NCBI GenBank assembly: GCA_910580045.1
Contig: CAJTXF010000070.1
Span: forward strand, 1 to 12,479
Length of the DNA stretch: 12,479 bases
Reading direction: 5' to 3'
DNA from: an uncultured Eubacteriales bacterium
GTDB taxonomy: Bacteria; Bacillota; Clostridia; Oscillospirales; Acutalibacteraceae
Shown: positions 1 through 6,138 of the stretch, piece by piece
Layout of the letters: each line of letters starts with the position of its first letter
Position numbering within the stretch: position 1 is the stretch's first letter
Translations under genes and position numbers: made by a program
Notes under the pieces: generated by a model
What the model saw: the letters and a program-made list of their open reading frames with translations, nothing else
Databases searched by the model: none
Told to the model about the DNA's origin: nothing

Positions 1-3
1 GCC

Positions 4-27
4 CCCTTTCCCATGAATGGGAAAGGG
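4..27. repeat. 24-bp inverted repeat / hairpin upstream of the first gene
   Basis: Arms CCCTTTCCCAT (4-14) and ATGGGAAAGGG (17-27) are perfect reverse complements around a 2-base centre. In RNA this gives about a 10-bp stem with a UGAA loop. No T-run follows on either strand, so it is not a typical intrinsic terminator. It lies 52 bases before the first start codon and could be the end of an upstream gene's transcript, an attenuator or an operator. The structure is clear; the role is unknown. Confidence 0.6.
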
Positions 28-78
28 CGGGGGGATAGGGCTGAACGACAACTATTAAAATATCGGAGGTAAACGACT

Positions 79-420
79 ATGAAACGACCCCTTGCTTACA
101 TCACCGCCGCTTGGTATGGCGGCGACACGGAAAATGCGGAGCTGGCCGCGCAGTACTGCCGGGCGGTCTACGATGCGGGCTTTGCCCCTATCTGCCCGGC
201 CCTGTTCCTGCCCCTTTTCCTCAATGACGCGGTTCCCGAGGAGCACAAGAGCAGCATCGACATTGGCCGCGACCTGCTCCGCCGCTCCCGGGTGCTGGTG
301 GTGTGCGGGCATACCGTCACCGAGTCCATGAAGAACGACATCGCCGTGGCCCAGCGGCTGGGCATTACCGCTACCACCCTTGAGGGCATTTTGACCGTCA
401 AGGGACAGGGCCGCCGCTGA
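79..420 (+). CDS. DUF7768/DUF4406-like small protein
   Basis: A 113-aa soluble protein. The ATG at 79 is preceded by GGAGGT at 65-70 with good spacing. The sequence opens with a beta strand (PLAYITAAWYGGD) and continues with a helix ending AVYDAGFAPICPALFLP. It ends with RVLVVCGHTVTESMKNDI followed by a helix. This pattern resembles the DUF4406/DUF7768 group, a Rossmann-like fold related to nucleoside 2-deoxyribosyltransferases that is often carried by clostridial conjugative elements. The biochemical role is unknown and no substrate can be assigned. The stop is one base before the GTG start of ardA, suggesting co-transcription and possibly translational coupling. The family call is from recall of the conserved pattern; the CDS itself is firm. 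Confidence 0.8.
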   Translation: MKRPLAYITAAWYGGDTENAELAAQYCRAVYDAGFAPICPALFLPLFLNDAVPEEHKSSIDIGRDLLRRSRVLVVCGHTVTESMKNDIAVAQRLGITATTLEGILTVKGQGRR

Positions 421-421
421 C

Positions 422-1123
422 GTGGCCGCACTGTTCGAGGCGTACATCACCAATCTGGGGAAATACAACGAGGGCGAGCTGGTGGGGGAAACGCTGAAAT
501 TCCCCACCAGCCCCCAGGCGGTGGAGGCGCTGTTAAAGAATATCGGCGTGGACGGCATACGCTACGAGGAATTTTTCATCACCAGCTTTGACGGCGATGT
601 GCTGGGGCTCTATGACTATCTGGGCGAGTATGAAAATCTGGACGAGCTGAACCATCTGGCCTGCCTGCTCTCGGAGCTCCCCCAAAGTGAGATTGAGAAA
701 TTCGAGGCCGCGCTCCATATGGGGGCGCATACCTCCAGCGTGGCGGACATCATCAACCTTGCGGAAAATCTGGACAGCTTTGAGCTCTACCCGGATATTG
801 AAAGCGAGGACGATTTGGGCCGCTACTATGGGTCGGACTTGCCGATCCCCGCCGAGTTGAAAGACTATTTTGACTATGAGGCATACGGGCGGGACGTATC
901 CATCAACGAGGGCGGCCACTTTGCCCCCGGCGGCTATATCGTCCAGACGGGCGATATTAAGGAAGTCTATCACGGGATAGAGGACATACCCAAGGAGCAC
1001 AAGGTTTTTGCCCTCCCCCGGCTCTCCATCCGGGAGCAGATGGCCGCCTACAAGGAAGTGATTGACCGTTCCTCTCTGGCGGCTGAACGCAAGCACCCGG
1101 AAACAAACCGGGAGGAGCGGTGA
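422..1123 (+). CDS. ardA: Antirestriction protein ArdA
   Basis: A 233-aa acidic protein. ArdA family proteins mimic bent B-form DNA and block type I restriction enzymes, protecting conjugating DNA as it enters a new host. The N-terminus FEAYITNLGKYNEGELVGE matches the hallmark ArdA start known from Tn916 Orf18. An FFITSFDGDVLGLYDYLGEY segment and a long Asp/Glu-rich region follow, consistent with DNA mimicry. It is longer than the classic protein of about 165 aa. The C-terminal extension carries LSIREQMAAY at about residues 201-210, a motif that recurs in the SpoVG-domain gene of this window. The start is GTG at 422, one base after the previous stop, with only a weak purine-rich ribosome site. 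An ATG-less start is plausible but the exact start is not certain. A palindrome copy begins directly after the TGA. Confidence 0.9.
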   Translation: MAALFEAYITNLGKYNEGELVGETLKFPTSPQAVEALLKNIGVDGIRYEEFFITSFDGDVLGLYDYLGEYENLDELNHLACLLSELPQSEIEKFEAALHMGAHTSSVADIINLAENLDSFELYPDIESEDDLGRYYGSDLPIPAELKDYFDYEAYGRDVSINEGGHFAPGGYIVQTGDIKEVYHGIEDIPKEHKVFALPRLSIREQMAAYKEVIDRSSLAAERKHPETNREER

Positions 1124-1146
1124 CTTCGAGACAAAATGTCCCAAAG
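1124..1146. repeat. Palindrome family copy 1
   Basis: Reads CTTCGAGACA, AAA, TGTCCCAAAG. One arm has G to A relative to the GGGACA/TGTCCC consensus, so this is the only copy with a mismatched core. It begins at the base after the ardA stop and ends 39 bases before the next start. A small GGCC-GGAG-GGCC hairpin (1146-1157) follows. Confidence 0.9.
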
Positions 1147-1185
1147 GCCGGAGGGCCTATCCCCCATGAAAGGAGGCGGTTTTGA

Positions 1186-2760
1186 TTGATTGACGAGGAT
1201 GTTTCCCGGCGCACTATCGCGTTATCCATACGGACGGGAAAGCTGACGGCCCGGGTGCTGGCCTATGCGCTCCGGGCGGCTGGCCGGAAGATACAAAAGG
1301 AACGCCGGGCCCACCAGACGCCCCACGGCAGGCAGTCCGTGAAAAAGCTCATGGCCCACGGCGCGGCCACAAACAGCATCGAGCTCACCGGGGCCCCAAA
1401 AGAATTTGACCGGGTGGCCCGGAAGTGGAACGTGGATTATGCCTTTTACAAGGCCGGGCCGGACAAATATCTGCTGTTCTTCAAGTCCGGGCAGGCGGAT
1501 GCAATCACAGCTTGTTTTGATTTTTCCCGCTCCATGCACTACAACCCGTTAGCGTATATCCGCAACGAGGCCGATATTTTGAAATTCGTCAATACCTTAA
1601 TCGCCAACACCAAAGGCGAGGGCAAGGAGGGCGACCCGTTCTGGACGAAATCAGAAACGCTTTTATACTGCGCCCTTATCGCCTATATCATCTTCGAGGG
1701 CCCGGACGAGGACAAGAACATGAACACGCTGGTAGACATGATTTCCGGCATGGAGGTCAAGGAGGACGATGACGATTTCATGAACGCGGTGGACTATATG
1801 TTCGCCGGGCTGGAAAAGCGCAAGCCGGACTGTTTCGCGGTCAAGCAGTACAAAAAGTACAAGCTGGCCAGCGGCAAGACTGCCCGCTCCATACTGATTT
1901 CATGCGGTGCGCGGCTGGCCCCCTTTGACATCCCGCAACTCCGGGAGATTATGAGCTATGACGAGATGGAGCTTGACAAGCTGGGGGACAGACGGACGGC
2001 GGCGTTCTTCATCATCAGCGATACCGACACCACCTACAACTTTATTGTAGCTCTGGCGTTTTCGCAGATGTTCAATCTCTTGTGCGAAAGGGCGGACAAC
2101 GTACACGGGGGCCGCCTGCCCCATCATGTGCGGGTGCTGTGGGACGAGGCCGCCAACACCGGGCAAGTGCCGAACCTCGAAAAGCTGGTGGCGGTCATCC
2201 GCTCCCGGGAGGTGAGCCTGACGCTGTTCTACCAGCAGTTGGCCCAATGTAAGGCAATCTACGACAAGAACGCGGAAACCATTTTAGGCAACATGGACAG
2301 CGTGGTATTCCTCGGGGGCCGGGAGGCCAGCACTATCAAGGAGATTTCCGAGAACTGGCTGGGGAAAGCGACTATCTCCATGCAGACCGAGGGCCGCTCC
2401 CGTGGGCAGTCGGAAAGCTACAACCAGAACACCCAGCGGCTGGGCCGGGAGCTTATGACCCCCGCCGAGCTTGCCACCATGCCCGGCGACAGGTGCATCC
2501 TGCAACTGCGGGGCCTGCCGCCGTTCTACTCCCGGAAATACGATTTGAAACAGCACCCCAACTACCGATACACGGCGGAGGCGGACAAGAAGAAAAACGC
2601 CTTTTCGCTGGAGCGGCTTATCTGCCGCCGTATAAAAAAGCTCAATCCCAACGAGCAGTACACCGTGTACGAGGCGGACGTGCCGGACGGAACGCCCATA
2701 GACGAGGACGAGGACATCCTCAACTATGACGATTTGGACGACCCGGACGCTTTTGTATAG
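1186..2760 (+). CDS. PcfB (DUF3801)-VirD4 hybrid coupling protein, no Walker A
   Basis: A 524-aa open frame. TTG start at 1186 with AAAGGAGG at 1169-1176; the MIDEDVSRRT start is typical of PcfB. Residues 1-111 match the PcfB/DUF3801 accessory protein (SIRTGKLTARVLAYA, HGRQSVKKLM, GPDKYLLFFKSGQADAITAC). From about residue 113 the sequence is the C-terminal part of a CD1115-type VirD4/TraG coupling ATPase: FSRSMHYNPLAYIRNE, IANTKGEG, KTARSILISCGARLAPFDI, Walker B-like VRVLWDEAAN with D320/E321, VIRSREVSLTLFYQQ, and LQLRGLPPFYSRKYD. A normal VirD4 of this family is about 600 aa, with N-terminal membrane helices and a GSGSGKT P-loop. Both are missing, as are the end of PcfB and the VirD4 start. 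The simplest reading is an in-frame deletion of roughly 0.7-0.9 kb fusing adjacent genes. ATP-driven DNA transfer is unlikely unless a full coupling protein acts in trans. An assembly error is the alternative. Confidence 0.88.
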   Translation: MIDEDVSRRTIALSIRTGKLTARVLAYALRAAGRKIQKERRAHQTPHGRQSVKKLMAHGAATNSIELTGAPKEFDRVARKWNVDYAFYKAGPDKYLLFFKSGQADAITACFDFSRSMHYNPLAYIRNEADILKFVNTLIANTKGEGKEGDPFWTKSETLLYCALIAYIIFEGPDEDKNMNTLVDMISGMEVKEDDDDFMNAVDYMFAGLEKRKPDCFAVKQYKKYKLASGKTARSILISCGARLAPFDIPQLREIMSYDEMELDKLGDRRTAAFFIISDTDTTYNFIVALAFSQMFNLLCERADNVHGGRLPHHVRVLWDEAANTGQVPNLEKLVAVIRSREVSLTLFYQQLAQCKAIYDKNAETILGNMDSVVFLGGREASTIKEISENWLGKATISMQTEGRSRGQSESYNQNTQRLGRELMTPAELATMPGDRCILQLRGLPPFYSRKYDLKQHPNYRYTAEADKKKNAFSLERLICRRIKKLNPNEQYTVYEADVPDGTPIDEDEDILNYDDLDDPDAFV

Positions 2761-2783
2761 CTTTGGGACATTTTGTCCCGAAG
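2761..2783. repeat. Palindrome family copy 2 (reverse orientation)
   Basis: Reads CTTTGGGACA, TTT, TGTCCCGAAG, the exact reverse complement of copy 6. It begins immediately after the TAG of the coupling-protein gene and is followed 8 bases later by a terminator-like hairpin. Confidence 0.95.
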
Positions 2784-2791
2784 TGTCACCT

Positions 2792-2819
2792 GCCGCCTAT
2801 ACCGGGCGGCTTTTCTTGT
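2792..2819 (+). terminator. Probable intrinsic terminator or attenuator before Maff2
   Basis: GCCGCC (2792-2797) pairs perfectly with GGCGGC (2805-2810) across a 7-base loop, and TTTTCTTGT follows at once. This is the usual form of a rho-independent terminator. It lies between the coupling-protein gene and the secretion-channel genes, in the longest intergenic gap of the conserved block. It may end or attenuate transcription so that coupling and channel genes differ in dosage. The stem is only 6 bp, so partial read-through is likely. Confidence 0.5.
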
Positions 2820-2852
2820 GCCCGGGAAAATCCCGGAGAAATGGAGGACTAT

Positions 2853-3065
2853 ATGGCATTTTTCGCATCCGCTATCACCACTTTGCAGACCCTTGTTATC
2901 GCGCTGGGCGCGGGCCTCGGCGTTTGGGGCGTTGTCAATCTGCTGGAGGGCTACGGCTCGGACAACCCCGGCTCCAAAAGCCAGGGCATGAAACAGCTCA
3001 TGGCCGGGGGCGGCATCATCGTCATCGGCACGACCCTCATCCCGCTGCTGTCGGGCCTGTTTTAA
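2853..3065 (+). CDS. Maff2 family small membrane protein
   Basis: A 70-aa protein with two hydrophobic helices: about residues 8-30 (LQTLVIALGAGLGVWGVVNLL) and 48-68 (AGGGIIVIGTTLIPLLSGLF). They are joined by EGYGSDNPGSKSQGMKQLM, the conserved loop of the Maff2 family. Size and topology resemble VirB2/TrbC-type pilin-like subunits, so a structural role in the conjugation channel is likely but inferred. The ATG at 2853 is chosen because GGAGG lies at 2843-2847. The ATG at 2841 would have no usable ribosome site, and the frame extends further upstream only through the palindrome. It follows a terminator-like hairpin and precedes the VirB6-like gene by 12 bases. Confidence 0.88.
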   Translation: MAFFASAITTLQTLVIALGAGLGVWGVVNLLEGYGSDNPGSKSQGMKQLMAGGGIIVIGTTLIPLLSGLF

Positions 3066-3077
3066 GGGCGGCGGCTT

Positions 3078-3944
3078 ATGGACTTTCTCACCGACTGGCT
3101 CACAGACTGGCTCAAGGAGCTTTTGATTGGCGGCATCATGGGGAACCTTGAGGGGCTCTTTGATACCGTCAATGCCCAGGTCGGAGAGATTGCGGTGCAG
3201 GTAGGGACGACCCCGGCGGCATGGAACGCCGGGGTTTTCTCCCTTATCCGCCAGCTTTCCGAGACGGTGATTTTACCCATCGCCGGGCTGGTGCTGACCT
3301 TTGTTGCCACCTATGAGCTGATACAGATGCTCCTTGAAAAAAACAATATGCACGAAGTAGACGTGGCGAACCTCTACAAATGGATGTTCAAGACCGCGTG
3401 TGCGGTGCTGATACTTTCCAACACGTTCAATATCGTGATGGCCGTCTTTGACGTGTCGCAGAGCGTGATTTCCCGCTCTGCCGGGCTGATACAAGGCTCC
3501 ACGGCGGTTTCGCCGGATATGCTGAACAACCTCCAGACCACGCTGGAGGGGATGGACTTGGGCCCGCTCCTTGGGCTGTGGCTCCAGTCCTCGGTCATCG
3601 GGCTCACCATGCAGGCGCTGGGCATCATCATCTTCGTGCTGGTGTACGGAAGAATGATTGAAATATATCTGCTGACCAGCCTTGCGCCCATCCCCGTGGC
3701 GACCCTCTCCAACCGGGAGGTGGGCGGCATGGGGCAGAACTACTTAAAATCCCTTTTCGCCGTGGGCTTTCAAGGGATGCTGATTTTAGTCTGCGTCGGC
3801 ATCTATGCGGTGCTGGTGCAGAACATCGCCGCTGGGGGCGACCCCATCGGCGCGATATGGGGAACCGTGGGCTATACGGTGCTCCTTTGTTTCATGCTGT
3901 TCAAGACCGGGACAATCGCCCGCAGCATCTTCGGGGCCCACTGA
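3078..3944 (+). CDS. VirB6/TrbL-like conjugation channel protein (CD1112 family)
   Basis: A 288-aa polytopic membrane protein, probably the VirB6/TrbL-type inner-membrane core of the secretion channel. Hydrophobic segments lie at about residues 63-86, 104-125, 168-191, 194-210, 228-249 and 258-278. An amphipathic N-terminus contains the short duplication DWLTDWL. Conserved-looking segments include MFKTACAVLILSNTFNIVMA, YGRMIEIYLLTSLAPIPVAT and NYLKSLFAVGFQGMLI, which match the C. difficile CTn CD1112 group. It starts at the ATG at 3078, 12 bases after the Maff2 stop, with only a weak GGGCGG upstream. Translation may therefore be coupled to Maff2. A palindrome copy follows the stop by 10 bases. 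Confidence 0.87.
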   Translation: MDFLTDWLTDWLKELLIGGIMGNLEGLFDTVNAQVGEIAVQVGTTPAAWNAGVFSLIRQLSETVILPIAGLVLTFVATYELIQMLLEKNNMHEVDVANLYKWMFKTACAVLILSNTFNIVMAVFDVSQSVISRSAGLIQGSTAVSPDMLNNLQTTLEGMDLGPLLGLWLQSSVIGLTMQALGIIIFVLVYGRMIEIYLLTSLAPIPVATLSNREVGGMGQNYLKSLFAVGFQGMLILVCVGIYAVLVQNIAAGGDPIGAIWGTVGYTVLLCFMLFKTGTIARSIFGAH

Positions 3945-3954
3945 TTGAGCGGCA

Positions 3955-3977
3955 CTTCGGGACAACTTGTCCCAAAG
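3955..3977. repeat. Palindrome family copy 3
   Basis: Reads CTTCGGGACA, ACT, TGTCCCAAAG. The centre differs (ACT rather than AAA/TTT), which extends the perfect arms to 7 bp (GGGACAA/TTGTCCC) around a single C. It lies between the VirB6-like stop and the ribosome site GAAAGGAGG of the next gene, 20 bases before the start. Confidence 0.95.
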
Positions 3978-3997
3978 TCCGGGAAAGGAGGCCGGAT

Positions 3998-4786
3998 ATG
4001 CCGAGGCGTTACAAGCTGGGCCCGGAGGGTGAGATGCGCCGGGCGTGGGGCGGCAAGCTCCCGGAGGAATTTGACCAGCGGGATATGCTGGCGTTCATGG
4101 CTGAAACCGACCTGCAACTGCAAGGGGCGGTATCAGCGGAAACCCTGTCCGCGATAAACGCGGCAGGCTATGACTATATGGGCGGGGCGGTCATCCCCCG
4201 TCCCGGAAAGGAGGATTTATCTATGGCGAACACACAGACGGCGGTGCAGACCGCCGAGGAGCTGGCGGCGGCCCAGGAGGAAATGCGCCGTCTGATTTTC
4301 GAGGCCCCTATCGCGGAGCTGGCAAAACACCAGGGCATCAGCGTGGACGAGGCCGTGGCTCTCCGGGTGGAGCAGAACCTTGCCGCCGCCACTATCCCCA
4401 TCGAGGTGTCGGTGCGGCCCATTGAGCCCCAGGGCAAGCTGATAGGCTTTGCCAGCGTCAACTTCGGCGGCGTGGTGGTGGATGACTTCAAGGTGGTGAA
4501 CGGGCAGAACGGCATCTTTTTGGGTGCGCCCTCAAAACCCGACCCCACCAGCAGGACAGGCTACCGGGCCACGGTGCGTATCAATGACCGGGCCACCCAG
4601 GAGCGGCTGAACGCGGCGGGGGTGGAGGCTTACCATTCGGCGGTTGAGAAACTTATCGCCCGGGCCGAGGCGGTACGCCCCACGCCCATCCGGGAGCAGA
4701 TGGATAAGGCGGGAAAGGAGGCCGCGCAGAAAAATGCCGTCCGCCCCGCCCCGGCAAAGGGAAAGGAGGGACGGGATGCCAGATAG
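3998..4786 (+). CDS. SpoVG-domain protein with N-terminal extension
   Basis: A 262-aa protein, ATG 3998 with AAAGGAGG just upstream. Residues 134-218 match the SpoVG fold: IEVSVRPIE, GKLIGFASVNFGGVVVDDFK, then VVNGQNGIFLGAPSK, which fits the SpoVG signature V(x)GxNGxFxxxPSK. SpoVG proteins bind nucleic acids and act as regulators in Firmicutes, so a regulatory role in the element is plausible. Residues 1-75 are an unrecognised domain (MPRRYKLGPEGEMRRAWGG) and 76-130 are a helical linker. A second, strong ribosome site (AAAGGAGG, 4207-4214) precedes an in-frame ATG at 4223 (M76), so a 187-aa form containing the SpoVG domain may be made, or two former genes may have fused. The C-terminus has PIREQM (230-235), as in ArdA. 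It overlaps the next gene by 11 bases. Confidence 0.82.
   Translation: MPRRYKLGPEGEMRRAWGGKLPEEFDQRDMLAFMAETDLQLQGAVSAETLSAINAAGYDYMGGAVIPRPGKEDLSMANTQTAVQTAEELAAAQEEMRRLIFEAPIAELAKHQGISVDEAVALRVEQNLAAATIPIEVSVRPIEPQGKLIGFASVNFGGVVVDDFKVVNGQNGIFLGAPSKPDPTSRTGYRATVRINDRATQERLNAAGVEAYHSAVEKLIARAEAVRPTPIREQMDKAGKEAAQKNAVRPAPAKGKEGRDAR
4207..4225 (+). promoter_or_regulatory. Internal ribosome site and in-frame start within the SpoVG-domain gene
   Basis: AAAGGAGG (4207-4214) with 8 bases to ATG 4223. It is as strong as the ribosome sites used by neighbouring genes and in frame with the SpoVG domain. It predicts a shorter second product starting MANTQTAVQTAEEL. Confidence 0.6.
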
Positions 4787-5570
4787 CCCGGCTTTGGGAC
4801 AAAATGTCCCAAACCTTACCCCGGAACCCTCCGGGCTCTACCTTATGGACGGCATCGCGGGCCTGCGTTCCCTCCCGGAGCACTCGGTAGATATGCTGCT
4901 GACCGACCCGCCCTACGGCACGACCCGCAACTATTGGGACGTGCCTTTGCCGCTCCCGGAGCTGTGGGAGGCGGTGCGCTGGGCGGTCAAGCCCTCCGGG
5001 GCGGTGCTGTTCTTCGCGCAGTGCCCTTATGACAAGGTGCTGGGCGCGTCCAACCTCTCCATGCTCCGCTATGAATGGGTGTGGTATAAAAGCCGCTGTA
5101 CGGGATTTCTCAACGCCCGCCGCGCCCCGCTGAAAAAGACGGAGAACATTTTGGTATTTTACCAAAAGCTCCCCTTATACAACCCGCAGTTTGAACAGGG
5201 CAAGCCCTACAAAAAGATTGCGTCCCAGCGCGACCAGAGCCCCAACTATGGAAAGTTCGTCCGCTCCGGGAGCGGCTCGGAGGACGGGCGGCGGTTCCCG
5301 GGGAACCTGCTTTCGTTCCAGACCGTGGCCCATACCGTCCACCCCACCCAAAAGCCCGTGGAGCTGTGCGAGTATCTGATAAAGACCTATACCGCCCCCG
5401 GCGAGGTGGTGGCGGACATCTGCGCGGGCTCCGGCACAACGGCCATCGCCGCGCTGAACACGGGCCGGGAATTTATCTGCTTTGAGACGGCCCCGGCCTT
5501 TTACGGCCCGGCCACGGAGCGCATCACCCAGGCGCGGGTGGCTGTGGCCGCTGGCGGAAAGGGGGTGTGA
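4776..5570 (+). CDS. Site-specific DNA adenine methyltransferase (beta-class, orphan)
   Basis: A 264-aa S-adenosylmethionine-dependent DNA methyltransferase. Catalytic motif IV DPPY is at 44-47 (MLLTDPPYGTT). The HPTQKPVEL segment is at 189-197. The cofactor-binding motif I DICAGSGTT is at 214-222, with FICFE after it. Motif IV preceding motif I is the beta-class order, as in HinfI/RsrI-type N6-adenine enzymes; N4-cytosine activity cannot be excluded. The recognition sequence is unknown. No restriction enzyme is nearby, so it is probably a self-protecting antirestriction enzyme. Start ATG 4776 has AAAGGAGGG at 4762-4770; upstream in-frame ATGs lack as good a site. Codons 7-13 (LGQNVPN) are encoded by palindrome copy 4. 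The stop overlaps the next gene as GTGA. Confidence 0.9.
   Translation: MPDSPALGQNVPNLTPEPSGLYLMDGIAGLRSLPEHSVDMLLTDPPYGTTRNYWDVPLPLPELWEAVRWAVKPSGAVLFFAQCPYDKVLGASNLSMLRYEWVWYKSRCTGFLNARRAPLKKTENILVFYQKLPLYNPQFEQGKPYKKIASQRDQSPNYGKFVRSGSGSEDGRRFPGNLLSFQTVAHTVHPTQKPVELCEYLIKTYTAPGEVVADICAGSGTTAIAALNTGREFICFETAPAFYGPATERITQARVAVAAGGKGV
4792..4814. repeat. Palindrome family copy 4 (inside the methyltransferase N-terminus)
   Basis: Reads CTTTGGGACA, AAA, TGTCCCAAAC. Arms TTTGGGACA and TGTCCCAAA are a perfect 9-bp inverted repeat, the most symmetric copy in the window. It is translated as LGQNVPN near the methyltransferase N-terminus, just after the stop of the preceding gene. Confidence 0.95.
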
Positions 5571-6136
5571 CTATCGGTAAATATAACGTGATATACGCCG
5601 ACCCGCCGTGGCGGTATGCCCAAAAGGGCCTGCAAGGTGCGGCGGAGCGGCACTACCCCACAATGGGGATTGAGGAATTATGCGCGTTGCCCGTGGCGGA
5701 TTTGGCGGCCCCGGACAGCGTTCTTTTTCTGTGGGCCACGTTCCCCCAGCTCCCGGAGGCCCTGCGGCTCATCAAGGCGTGGGGCTTTCAGTATAAGTCC
5801 GTGGGCTTTGTCTGGCTGAAAAAGAACAAGAAAGCCGATAGCTGGTTTTATGGGCTGGGCTTTTGGACGCGGGCCAACGCGGAGGTGTGCCTGCTGGCGA
5901 CCCGTGGGCATCCCCGGCGCAAGGCCCCCAACGTCCACCAGTTCATCATCTCCCCTATCGAGGGCCACAGCAAAAAGCCGGACGAGGCCCGTGACAAAAT
6001 CGTGGCCCTTATGGGGGACGTGCCCCGGGTGGAGCTGTTCGCCCGCCAGACGGCCCCCGGCTGGGACGTGTGGGGGAACGAGGTGGAGCCCACCGAGGGA
6101 CTTCGGGACATTTTGTCCCAAAGGAAAGGAGGCTAA
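5567..6136 (+). CDS. MT-A70 family adenine methyltransferase
   Basis: A 189-aa protein of the MT-A70 (METTL3-like) family of N6-adenine methyltransferases, which in bacteria act on DNA. The catalytic DPPW is at residues 12-15 within YNVIYADPPWRYAQKG. Other family hallmarks are the YPTM segment, VLFLWATFPQLPEALRLIKAWGF, and SPIEGHSKKPDEARDKI. The ending is PRVELFARQTAPGWDVWGNE. The GTG start at 5567 overlaps the preceding stop in GTGA, with GGAAAGGGGG upstream, so the two methyltransferases are translationally coupled. The two genes belong to different families, so they probably modify different sequences. The last residues (GLRDILSQRKGG) come from palindrome copy 5 plus the ribosome site of the next gene, after WGNE where the family's conserved region ends. 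This suggests the tail is acquired. Confidence 0.9.
   Translation: MTIGKYNVIYADPPWRYAQKGLQGAAERHYPTMGIEELCALPVADLAAPDSVLFLWATFPQLPEALRLIKAWGFQYKSVGFVWLKKNKKADSWFYGLGFWTRANAEVCLLATRGHPRRKAPNVHQFIISPIEGHSKKPDEARDKIVALMGDVPRVELFARQTAPGWDVWGNEVEPTEGLRDILSQRKGG
6101..6123. repeat. Palindrome family copy 5 (inside the MT-A70 C-terminus)
   Basis: Reads CTTCGGGACA, TTT, TGTCCCAAAG. Translated as LRDILSQR in a frame different from copies 4, 6 and 7. It ends 15 bases before the PrgI start and abuts its ribosome site. Confidence 0.95.
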
Positions 6137-6138
6137 AA

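Noticed and set aside
2763..2852. Upstream extension of Maff2 through palindrome copy 2
   Set aside because: It would translate the terminator hairpin and palindrome. ATG 2853 has a ribosome site and gives the normal family length.
3081..3117. Short DWLTDWL duplication at the VirB6-like N-terminus as a mobile or regulatory repeat
   Set aside because: It is a 12-base tandem repeat coding an amphipathic helix. Nothing suggests more than local duplication in the protein.
4644..4775. Upstream extension of the DPPY methyltransferase frame
   Set aside because: It lies inside the SpoVG-domain gene. ATG 4776 has the best ribosome site, and the extra residues are Arg/Pro-rich shadow sequence.
6070..6138. 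Upstream extension of the PrgI frame through palindrome copy 5
   Set aside because: It overlaps the MT-A70 end without a ribosome site, while the family start MPYVNVPND lies at 6139.
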